DNA of 13,073 nucleotides, from assembly GCA_021828635.1 (NCBI GenBank), contig JAJZEJ010000790.1, forward strand, positions 1 to 13,073, given 5' to 3'. Under the pieces are notes generated by a model. It worked only from the letters and a program-made list of their open reading frames with translations. It searched no databases and was not told where the DNA came from. Below are positions 5,709-11,879 of the stretch, piece by piece. Each line of letters opens with the position of its first letter. The first letter of the stretch is position 1. Source of the DNA: Chloroflexota bacterium. Its GTDB lineage: Bacteria > Chloroflexota > Ktedonobacteria > Ktedonobacterales > Ktedonobacteraceae. A program made the position numbers and the translations under genes.

Positions 5709-7163
5709 TCAACCACCGGTATTCGCAGCTTGAATGGCGGCGTTACCTTGTTGTACTGCTACATTGGTGGCTTGCTGTACCGAAACCTGACCTAAGAACA
5801 TGAGGTTGAACTCGCTCGTGATCTTGGTCGAGGCTTCGTTATAGGCAGGGGTGATCGGGAAACTGGTGGTCTGACCCTGGGCCTCTTGCAGGTAGGGCGT
5901 GACATCGAGTCCCTTGCTCTGCCAGTATTGCTGGAAAGCCTGGTCTTCGCTCTGCACGGCAGGCCAGATGTAGCCGCCCTGGCCCATAATCTGCTGTGAT
6001 TGTGGTGAGGCTAGCCATTTGAAGAGTTCCCAGGATTGCTGTGGATGTGGTGTCTTAGCATAGATGGCATCGGAAAGACCATTGAAGACACTGATACGCC
6101 CATCAGGCCCGACTGGTAATTCGGCGACACCCATTGGGAAGTTGACCTGATTGATCAGGTAAGAGAGGTTCCAGTCACCTTTCTCAATAATGGCCGCTTG
6201 GCCGCGTGCAAACATAGTCTCATCGGCACCACTCACGGTATTGGTCTCGGCGGCTGACGGCGACACGTGCCATTTCGTGATGAGGTTAACCAGAAATTGC
6301 AATGCCTGCACCGAAGATGGCTGGTTGAACTCGAAGTTGCTGCCGAATGGCTTATTCAGGAAGGTACCACCATTCATGGCGATATAATTCCAGTACAACT
6401 CCTGGCTATTGTTCTCCGACACGAAACCATATTGCTTGACCGCATTCGGATTGAACCCAGCCTGATTGGGATGCAGGCCATTCTTATCCACGGTAAGCTT
6501 CTGAAGGAACGGTAGGAAGGTACCGCCATCGGTCGGATTCCAGGTCAGATTGCTGGGCATGGTGATGCCCATCTGCTTGAAGATATTTTTGTTGTAGAGC
6601 AACGCGATGGTATCCCAGTCTTTAGGCAGTCCATAGTAATTGCCGTTGTACATGAACTGCTTGAGTAACTGCGGATAGTAGACCGAGAGGTCTAGCTTGT
6701 CCTTCTGAATCAGCGGATTGAGATTCATGAGGACACCCTGTTGCGCGAACTGTGGAAAGTAGGCAACGTGGTCCCAGAAGACATCGGGGGCGTCACCGGC
6801 CGCGAACTCGGTATCCAGTTTCTGCCAGTATTGGCCCCACGGTATCTGCTCAATCGTTACATGAATGTTTGGGTGCTGTTGCTCAAACTCATTGATCGAT
6901 TTCTGGTAGCCAATCTGCTCGTTGGGATCCCAGAGAGCGTAGGTTAGATTAACCTTGCCGCCCTGTTGCGATGCGGCAGTACCCCCACAGGCGGCGAGAC
7001 CGGCCAGCACAATCACAATCATGGTTGCTAGTGAGAACCAATTCATGGCCCATGCGGAGCGTGGACGTTGTGGATTCTGACCAGAACGTTTCTGGTTCGT
7101 CTGCTGGTTTGCAGATGGCTGGCGACTATACCCCGCCATCAATCTTTGCATTCCGGCTTGCAT
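5709..7163 (-). CDS. CUT1 ABC transporter sugar-binding lipoprotein
   Basis: An extracellular solute-binding protein (family 1, MalE/UgpB type) that captures oligosaccharides and delivers them to the adjacent permeases. The 484 residues have a Gln/Asn/Arg-rich N-terminus, a hydrophobic helix at about 42-57 and a lipobox LAAC with Cys59, so it should be lipid-anchored to the outer face of the membrane. The mature part begins with VNLTYALWDPNEQ, followed by INEFEQQHPNIHVTIEQIPW, and contains APDVFWDHVAYFPQF and NYYGLPKDWDTIALLYNKN, all typical of the family. The roughly 40-residue n-region is unusually long. The start is nevertheless supported by AAGGAGG (7172-7178), eight bases before the ATG, and inner ATGs lack such a site. 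It is the third gene of the minus-strand cluster, after both permeases. The alpha-galactoside specificity is inferred from the neighbouring GH4 gene. Confidence 0.93.
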   Translation of the reverse strand: MQAGMQRLMAGYSRQPSANQQTNQKRSGQNPQRPRSAWAMNWFSLATMIVIVLAGLAACGGTAASQQGGKVNLTYALWDPNEQIGYQKSINEFEQQHPNIHVTIEQIPWGQYWQKLDTEFAAGDAPDVFWDHVAYFPQFAQQGVLMNLNPLIQKDKLDLSVYYPQLLKQFMYNGNYYGLPKDWDTIALLYNKNIFKQMGITMPSNLTWNPTDGGTFLPFLQKLTVDKNGLHPNQAGFNPNAVKQYGFVSENNSQELYWNYIAMNGGTFLNKPFGSNFEFNQPSSVQALQFLVNLITKWHVSPSAAETNTVSGADETMFARGQAAIIEKGDWNLSYLINQVNFPMGVAELPVGPDGRISVFNGLSDAIYAKTPHPQQSWELFKWLASPQSQQIMGQGGYIWPAVQSEDQAFQQYWQSKGLDVTPYLQEAQGQTTSFPITPAYNEASTKITSEFNLMFLGQVSVQQATNVAVQQGNAAIQAANTGG

Positions 7164-7273
7164 GGTGACTTCCTCCTTATCAGGTGAAGCGTGAAGTACA
7201 GATATACCAATGTACAGAAGACAAAATACATATCATCACTGTGATATACATAGCATGTCACAGGAGATAACCT

Positions 7274-8167
7274 CTATTTGAAACCACTGAGTTGGATTGA
7301 ACGCACAATGTGCTTTTGAAACAAGAAGAACAAGAGCAACAATGGACCTAATGCAATGAAGGTTGCAGCCATCATCAGGTTCCATGATGAGCCATAGTTG
7401 GATTGAAAGGCTGCAATGCCGACCGTCAAGACGCGCTGATCGGTTGTATTCGTGATGATGAGAGGCCAGAGAAAGTTATTCCAGCCCTGCACAAAGGTGA
7501 TGATCGCCAGTGTGGCAAAAATTGGACGACTCAGCGGCAAGATGATTGAGCCAATGATCTGCCAGGTACCAGCACCCTCAATACGCGCTGAATTTTCCAG
7601 GTCTTTGGGGATTGAGAGGAAGAACTGGCGCATCAGGAAGATGCCGTATGGTGTTCCCAGCACATAGGGAGCGGCCAATCCATAGAACGTGTTGATCCAG
7701 CCCAGCGTGCGCATCAAGATGAAGAGCGGAATGAGCGTGACGATATTCGGCACCATCAATGTTGATAGATAGAGCCAGAAAAGTATATCACGCCCTGGAA
7801 ACTCGATGCGTGCGAAGGCATAAGCAGCCATTGTACTAAAGATGAGTTGTCCGAGTGTGATGACAACTGCGAAAAGTAGTGTGTTCAAAAGATAGGTTGG
7901 GAAACTGTACTGCGTCATCACAGTGATGTAATTCTGGAGCGTAGGGTTCGCTGGTAATGCCCACGGTTGACCTACGAAAATTTGATTAGCGGGCTTGAGC
8001 GAGGTCATCAGCGCCAACCAGTAAGGGAAGAGCGAGACGATGGCCCCAAGAATCAGAATCACGTACCAGAGAATATTCGTTGGTACTCGTAAAGAGCGTC
8101 GTACACCGACCCCTGTGCGTGCTTTAGCTCGTTTACGTACAGCCAGTTGAGTTTCAGCCGTTGCCAT
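7274..8167 (-). CDS. CUT1 ABC sugar transporter permease, MalG/UgpE-type
   Basis: An inner-membrane permease subunit of 297 residues. A basic N-terminus (about 1-27) precedes about six membrane helices, the first at about 30-50. SLKPANQIF (56-64) and NYITVMTQYSF resemble the start of MalG-type domains. The ATPase-coupling EAA loop is at about 191-212 (ENSARIEGAGTWQIIGSIIL), followed by PLSRP. It ends with the short SIQLSGFK tail typical of MalG-like subunits. The ATG has AGGAA about 10 bases upstream. It lies 71 bases after the MalF-type gene and 110 bases before the binding-protein gene, on the same strand. No nucleotide-binding subunit is encoded in the window, so it probably works with a shared MsiK/UgpC-type ATPase. 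Confidence 0.93.
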   Translation of the reverse strand: MATAETQLAVRKRAKARTGVGVRRSLRVPTNILWYVILILGAIVSLFPYWLALMTSLKPANQIFVGQPWALPANPTLQNYITVMTQYSFPTYLLNTLLFAVVITLGQLIFSTMAAYAFARIEFPGRDILFWLYLSTLMVPNIVTLIPLFILMRTLGWINTFYGLAAPYVLGTPYGIFLMRQFFLSIPKDLENSARIEGAGTWQIIGSIILPLSRPIFATLAIITFVQGWNNFLWPLIITNTTDQRVLTVGIAAFQSNYGSSWNLMMAATFIALGPLLLLFFLFQKHIVRSIQLSGFK

Positions 8168-8238
8168 AGGAAATCATATTCCTTTCTCATATGTCTACAT
8201 TGTGAAGTGTAGCAGTCAACGGTAAGATCGGTGCTACG

Positions 8239-9189
8239 TTAGCTCAGATCGTAGATCGTTTGCTTGCGGAAGTAGAGTACCTGCATCATGGTGATGACCA
8301 GGATAATGGCGAAGAGGACTATTGAGAGTGCCGAAGCATAACCAGCGTGAAAGAACTCAAATGCTTCTTTGTATATCTCAAAGTTGAAGGCGTCAGTAGC
8401 GGTCCCTGGGCCACCCTGGGTCATGACGAAAACCGTGTCAAAGACCTGGAAAGAGCCGATAATATCAGTGACCAGGACGAAGAACATGGTTGGGTTCAAC
8501 AACGGCAAGGTGATGGTGAAGAAACGACGTAGAGGTGATGCACCATCCATCGAGGCCGCCTCATACAGATAATCGGGAATACTTTGGAGGCCAGCCAGGA
8601 AGAAGAGCATGTTGTAGCCAGTGTACTGCCAAATGTTGACCGCTGCGACTGCTGGCAGGGCAAGCCCTTGTGATGACAACCAGGCTGGGCCATGAATGCC
8701 AAAGAAGGCCAGAAAAAGATTCAACGAGCCATTCTGGGGATCGAAAATCCACTGCCACACAATGCCCATCGCGGCAGCCGTAGCCATCCAGGGGACAACG
8801 TAAATGGTGCGGAAAATACCGATACCGGGCAGTTTCTTGCTCATAAGTAACGCGATTAAGAGCGCGAAGATGGTCTGCGCCGGAATGTTGAGCAGAACAT
8901 ACAATGCCGTCACTTTGAGCGAATTGCCAACGGTATCGCTATGGGCCAATGTGATGTAGTTCTGCAAACCTATGAAATGCGGGTTGGAGAGCAGGCTCCA
9001 GTTAAATAAACTCAATACGGCGACTGCGATCATGGGCAGAAGGAGAAATATCAGCAGGCCGATCAAACTGGGTAGTAGGAACAGATAAGCCTCAAGGATG
9101 GTGCGAATGCGAAATCCACTGATGCGGCGGCGCGACTTCGTGATACCTCCCTTTGGAGATAAACCGACTTCCTGATGTACTGATTGCAT
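8239..9189 (-). CDS. CUT1 ABC sugar transporter permease, MalF/UgpA-type
   Basis: An inner-membrane permease subunit of 316 residues and the first gene of the transporter cluster. A basic cytoplasmic N-terminus (to about residue 28) is followed by AYLFLLPSLIGLLIF, the usual first helix of UgpA-type subunits, and about six helices in all. The EAA loop that docks on the ATPase is at about 210-231 (EAASMDGASPLRRFFTITLP). FVMTQGGPGTATD and YFRKQTIYDLS near the C-terminus are family hallmarks. The ATG is preceded by GGAG (9198-9201) at eight bases. It should pair with the MalG-type subunit downstream. Transcription should come from the promoter at 9246-9274, and a LacI-type operator lies in its leader. 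Confidence 0.94.
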   Translation of the reverse strand: MQSVHQEVGLSPKGGITKSRRRISGFRIRTILEAYLFLLPSLIGLLIFLLLPMIAVAVLSLFNWSLLSNPHFIGLQNYITLAHSDTVGNSLKVTALYVLLNIPAQTIFALLIALLMSKKLPGIGIFRTIYVVPWMATAAAMGIVWQWIFDPQNGSLNLFLAFFGIHGPAWLSSQGLALPAVAAVNIWQYTGYNMLFFLAGLQSIPDYLYEAASMDGASPLRRFFTITLPLLNPTMFFVLVTDIIGSFQVFDTVFVMTQGGPGTATDAFNFEIYKEAFEFFHAGYASALSIVLFAIILVITMMQVLYFRKQTIYDLS

Positions 9190-9212
9190 AATCCCATCTC
9201 CATCGAAAAAGA

Positions 9213-9227
9213 TGTACGCTGCTTACA
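9213..9227. promoter_or_regulatory. Putative LacI-family operator in the transporter leader
   Basis: TGTACGC-T-GCTTACA is a palindrome with one mismatch and a one-base spacer. Its left half is identical to the half-site of the operator at 9486-9499, and its right half GCTTACA matches the usual LacI-family half-site. It lies about 12-26 bases downstream of the expected transcription start of the minus-strand cluster, where a bound repressor would block initiation or elongation. Confidence 0.6.
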
Positions 9228-9245
9228 AGATATCGTTGTTTATCA

Positions 9246-9274
9246 ACTGTAACATTACAAGGCGCTATTGTCAA
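9246..9274 (-). promoter_or_regulatory. Sigma70-type promoter of the sugar transporter cluster
   Basis: On the minus strand TTGACA (9274-9269) is followed after 17 bases by TACAGT (9251-9246). The -35 is perfect and the -10 acceptable. The expected start, near 9239, lies about 50 bases before the MalF-type ATG. Confidence 0.6.
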
Positions 9275-9452
9275 GGTAATTTATGAAATGTTCATAGCTC
9301 TATCGAAAATTGTGGTTGTGATACCATGGTATACGTGAGTGGTAGAGGTCTGTAAAGCAGACTAAACAGCGTCAATAAGGATGATTTTTCTGGCAAAACA
9401 TGTCAATTTCTCGAAAAAATGGTCAAGTTTAATCATTGGCAGGTTGGTTAGC

Positions 9453-9482
9453 TTGACAAAAAGCTATTAGTTGAACTATAAT
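9453..9482 (+). promoter_or_regulatory. Sigma70-type promoter of the lacI-type regulator gene
   Basis: A perfect TTGACA (9453-9458) and a perfect TATAAT (9477-9482) are spaced by 18 bases. The expected start, near 9489, lies inside the operator palindrome at 9486-9499, so the gene is very probably autorepressed. Confidence 0.8.
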
Positions 9483-9485
9483 TCG

Positions 9486-9499
9486 TGTACGCGCGTACA
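9486..9499. promoter_or_regulatory. Putative LacI-family autoregulatory operator
   Basis: TGTACGCGCGTACA is a perfect 14-base palindrome with the central CG typical of LacI-family operators. Allowing one mismatched pair, the symmetry extends to 9481-9504 (ATTC...GAAT). It begins four bases after the -10 and covers the start point of the regulator gene. Confidence 0.75.
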
Positions 9500-9522
9500 T
9501 GAATTTGTAGGAGGTACCAACT

Positions 9523-10554
9523 ATGGTGACAAGTGAGCAGGTTGCCCAACTGGCTGGCGTTTCGCGTGCGACAGTATCTCGCGCACTCAATGGTTCAGCC
9601 AATGTGAGTGAAGAGACAAAACAACGTATTCTTGATGCCATTGCCTCTCTGGGCTACGAACCGAATGTTGTAGCCCAGAACCTGGCACGCCAGCGTTCGC
9701 GGGTCATCGCGTTCGCCCTTTTCTCCGATGATTACCGCAGGCTTGCAGAGATTGAGCAAACACAATACTATTTCTATCTTGGCGTTATAAGTGTCGTTGA
9801 GCGTGCCGCTACGAGTGCAGGCTATGATCTACTCTTTCCTTTGCGTGCGCAAGATGGCTCGTATACTAATTATGTTCGTAATCTGCAAAGCCGCCGCGTA
9901 GCTGGTGTTATCGCTATCGCCATTGATCAGATTGATTCGCGCATTCAAGCACTGATTAGTTCTGATCTGCCGACCGTCTTTATCGACAACATGGCGCAAG
10001 GAAATAATGCCACTTATGTGAAATCAGACAATGTGGATGGCGCACGCATGGCTATGGAGCATCTGCTTCAACTTGGGCATAAACGTGTTGCCTTGATGCC
10101 AGGGAACACGGCTGAGCTATCTGGAGCAGAACGCCTGCTAGGTTGCCAGCAAGGTCTGGCAAAGGCTGGCATACCACTAGATCCCGACCTGATACGTGTA
10201 TCAGGTTGGAGTACCGGAACAGCATATACTACAGCAGCGAAGCTTCTGGACCAGCGCCGCGATTTTACCGCTATTGTGGCAGGCAGTGACCTGATGGCAC
10301 TGGGTGTTTTACGCGCTCTACACGAGCGTGGTATACGGGTACCGGAAGACATTTCAGTGATTGGCTTCGATGATGTTGATATCTGTCGCTTCATCGAGCC
10401 GCCATTGACTACCGTGCGCCAGGATCGTATGGTCATGAGCCAGAACGCAGTACAGAAGTTAATCAAAATGATCGAAGACGGCGAGCCGCCTTCGCCACTG
10501 GTTGTGCCGATGCGACTGGTAGCGCGTGCCTCAACTGGTCCCGCACCTGCGTGA
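9523..10554 (+). CDS. LacI-family transcriptional regulator of the alpha-galactoside locus
   Basis: A 343-residue DNA-binding repressor of normal LacI/GalR length. The N-terminal helix-turn-helix is complete (SEQVAQLAGVSRATVSRALN, 4-23), and the hinge helix includes PNVVAQNLARQRS (47-59). The periplasmic-binding-protein-like sugar domain follows, with DNVDGARMAMEHLLQLGHKR, AGSDLMALGVLRAL and VIGFDDVDICRFIEPPLTTV as standard landmarks. The ATG has TAGGAGGT (9508-9515) at seven bases. It is divergent from the transporter cluster, with related palindromes at both promoters, so it probably represses the transporter and itself until a galactoside or a derived sugar binds; the effector is inferred from context. 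The next gene is convergent and ends 21 bases away, with no obvious terminator between them. Confidence 0.93.
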   Translation: MVTSEQVAQLAGVSRATVSRALNGSANVSEETKQRILDAIASLGYEPNVVAQNLARQRSRVIAFALFSDDYRRLAEIEQTQYYFYLGVISVVERAATSAGYDLLFPLRAQDGSYTNYVRNLQSRRVAGVIAIAIDQIDSRIQALISSDLPTVFIDNMAQGNNATYVKSDNVDGARMAMEHLLQLGHKRVALMPGNTAELSGAERLLGCQQGLAKAGIPLDPDLIRVSGWSTGTAYTTAAKLLDQRRDFTAIVAGSDLMALGVLRALHERGIRVPEDISVIGFDDVDICRFIEPPLTTVRQDRMVMSQNAVQKLIKMIEDGEPPSPLVVPMRLVARASTGPAPA

Positions 10555-10575
10555 TAGCACATTCCTGTTGGAGCG

Positions 10576-11010
10576 TTATTCAGCAAAGGGTAATTCGGAT
10601 GTGTTGTGTGGCTTCGCTTGCCAACCATCGTAGTGATTGCCGTTCTGGACATGCTCAATGCGCTCGACTACAGTCGCCAGAACATTCAGACGTTGTTCAA
10701 TCTCCTGTGTCTGTTGATGCAGTACCTGTAGCTCCTGCGCCAGTTCTTGAAGTTGCCCGATTGGTAGTGCGTCGGTATCTTGAGCTTGATGGATGATGCC
10801 ACTTGTGACTGCATCGGCAACCATCGCCTGAGTTTCAACCTCATCACCAGGAAGCTCTATGCGTGCTTGGCTCTCTGGGGGCAGAGAGGTTGCCGTCGCT
10901 GATTGGTTTAGCTGCTCTGGCTCATCTGATCCACTACGTAACACAAAAAATAGGCCGACGAGCGCGAGAACGCCAACGACCAGTAGGATACCAATAATGA
11001 GTAAGTTCAC
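10576..11010 (-). CDS. Small membrane-anchored coiled-coil protein, unknown function
   Basis: I do not recognise a family. The 144-residue product has one N-terminal membrane helix (about 3-24, followed by R25), an acidic low-complexity linker (about 28-85), and a predicted amphipathic coiled coil (about 86-121, QLQELAQELQVLHQQTQEIE then RLNVLATVVERI) with Leu/Ile/Val in heptad positions. A short polar tail follows. The GTG start at 11010 has AAGGAG (11017-11022) at six bases, which supports expression. It lies 80 bases after the EmrA-like gene on the same strand, with a hairpin (11029-11065) in between. A structural or accessory role in the exporter is possible only by position. It could equally be an unrelated membrane scaffold. 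Confidence 0.7.
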   Translation of the reverse strand: MNLLIIGILLVVGVLALVGLFFVLRSGSDEPEQLNQSATATSLPPESQARIELPGDEVETQAMVADAVTSGIIHQAQDTDALPIGQLQELAQELQVLHQQTQEIEQRLNVLATVVERIEHVQNGNHYDGWQAKPHNTSELPFAE

Positions 11011-11028
11011 GACGAACTCCTTCTAGTA

Positions 11029-11065
11029 CGTAGGAGCGTATGTATCCAGTATATACGCTCCTACG
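11029..11065. repeat. Short palindromic hairpin between the adaptor and coiled-coil genes
   Basis: CGTAGGAGCGTAT (11029-11041) pairs perfectly with ATACGCTCCTACG (11053-11065) around an 11-base loop. No T-run follows on the minus strand, so it is not a typical terminator. Its GTAGG(A)GCG end recalls the larger elements at 1428-1538 and 4154-4238, but the GATTTATC core is absent, so membership of that family is tentative. Confidence 0.65.
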
Positions 11066-11090
11066 GGGTATGGAATAGATGAAGAAAAGG

Positions 11091-11756
11091 CTAGTGCAGG
11101 TGAATGGTCACTTCCGCGCTCATCCCCGGTAGCAGGTCTTTGCCACTCGTGCCGTCTAGTGTAATAACGACTGGAATGCGCTGTCCTACCTTTGTGAAGT
11201 TGCCACTGGCATTGTCTTCAACCGGCAAGAGCGAGAAGGTGCCTGCTGTGGCCTGCACAATCTGTTGCACGTGGCCGGTGAAAGAGGTACCGCCGTAGGC
11301 ATCGATATGAATATCTACCTGCTGACCTACATTAATGTTGTTCAAAGCACCTTCACCAACATAAGCGGTGATAGTGACAGTGTTGAGATCAGTCAATTGG
11401 GCAAGTGCCAATCCTGGCGCAACATCCTGTCCCTGTACCGCATAAGTTGCAATCACCGTTCCATTGATAGGGCTGGTGATTGAGAGTGCCTTTGGCGTTG
11501 CTGTGGTTGCACCCGTTGTCGGTGGTGGTGTGATAGCAGCAATGACCTGTCCGGCAGTCACTTTCTGGCCGACCTGAAGATTCATGGTTGTCAATTCGCC
11601 CGTTGAGAGGGCATTAATTGAGACTACGTTGCCCGATACCTGAGCATCATCTGTACTGTAGTACATGTAGTTGTTGTAGATAAAGTAGCCAATGCCGCCC
11701 GCGATAGCGAGGACAGCAATGATGATCAGCAATGGTACGAGAACCATCCTTCGCAT
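11091..11756 (-). CDS. Short EmrA/HlyD-type membrane fusion protein of a drug exporter
   Basis: An adaptor subunit that should work with the EmrB-like exporter encoded just upstream. The 221-residue product has one N-terminal membrane helix (about 4-26) and the EmrA signature YSTDDAQVSGNVV (33-45). A lipoyl half-domain lies at about 44-76 and a second at about 89-122 (LSITSPINGTVIATYAVQGQ). A beta-barrel region follows, with FSLLPVEDNASGNFTKVGQR (174-193), the usual EmrA segment, and PGMSAEV near the end. EmrA is normally nearly 400 residues, with a long coiled-coil hairpin between the lipoyl halves. Here only a Pro/Thr/Ala linker (TPPPTTGATTATPK, 76-89) remains. The ATG at 11756 has AAAGGAG (11765-11771) at eight bases; an upstream in-frame ATG at 11825 lacks such a site and would prepend 23 residues overlapping the palindromes. 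Confidence 0.88.
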   Translation of the reverse strand: MRRMVLVPLLIIIAVLAIAGGIGYFIYNNYMYYSTDDAQVSGNVVSINALSTGELTTMNLQVGQKVTAGQVIAAITPPPTTGATTATPKALSITSPINGTVIATYAVQGQDVAPGLALAQLTDLNTVTITAYVGEGALNNINVGQQVDIHIDAYGGTSFTGHVQQIVQATAGTFSLLPVEDNASGNFTKVGQRIPVVITLDGTSGKDLLPGMSAEVTIHLH

Positions 11757-11764
11757 AGCTAATA

Positions 11765-11771
11765 CTCCTTT
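11765..11771 (-). promoter_or_regulatory. Ribosome binding site that fixes the start of the EmrA-like gene
   Basis: AAAGGAG on the minus strand stands eight bases before the ATG at 11756 and places the start directly ahead of the membrane helix, ruling against the longer reading from 11825. Confidence 0.8.
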
Positions 11772-11828
11772 GATCGTTTGATCATAATCGACAAGTGTAT
11801 AATTATACATAGCATGATAATACATGCT
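11771..11828. promoter_or_regulatory. Cluster of palindromes between exporter and adaptor genes
   Basis: Three symmetric sites are stacked here: TGATC-GTTT-GATCA (11771-11784), the perfect 14-base TGTATAATTATACA (11796-11809), and AGCATG-ATAATA-CATGCT (11811-11828). The middle one contains a TATAAT hexamer on both strands, so it may be a -10 region overlapped by an operator. A MarR- or TetR-type repressor is a natural guess for a drug exporter, but no such gene is in the window. Confidence 0.5.
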
Positions 11829-11879
11829 GTAACTGTGTGAATATATTTCTCAGGGATGCACTTCGTGTGACTGGTTAGA

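Larger units (their letters stand above)
9190..9522. other. Divergent control region between the transporter cluster and the lacI-type gene
   Basis: This 333-base gap holds no convincing gene. It contains a promoter on each strand and two TGTACGC-type operators, annotated separately. Two further symmetric sites lie between the promoters: TATGAA-ATG-TTCATA (9282-9296), directly behind the transporter -35, and ATACCATGGTAT (9321-9332), with GTCTG-TAAAG-CAGAC at 9348-9362 close by. The 9363-9450 part is AT-rich, with repeated GTCAA words and no clear function. Confidence 0.6.

Noticed and set aside
8195..8237. Competing short hairpins in the gap between the two permease genes (CTACA/TGTAG and GTAGCA/TGCTAC)
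   Set aside because: Arms of five and six bases in a 71-base gap are weak and easily arise by chance; no regulatory logic could be supported.
8284..8296. CATCA-TGG-TGATG inverted repeat near the 3' end of the MalF-type gene
   Set aside because: It lies wholly inside coding sequence for a hydrophobic helix (VITMM) and is explained by codon repetition.
10068..10658. A 196-codon open frame on the minus strand opposite the lacI-type gene
   Set aside because: It is antisense to a clear LacI-family gene, its composition is Arg/Ser-rich without domain features, and it overlaps the end of the neighbouring coiled-coil gene.
11757..11825. N-terminal extension of the EmrA-like protein from the ATG at 11825
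   Set aside because: It would run through the palindrome cluster and the ribosome site, and would place 23 atypical polar residues before the membrane helix.
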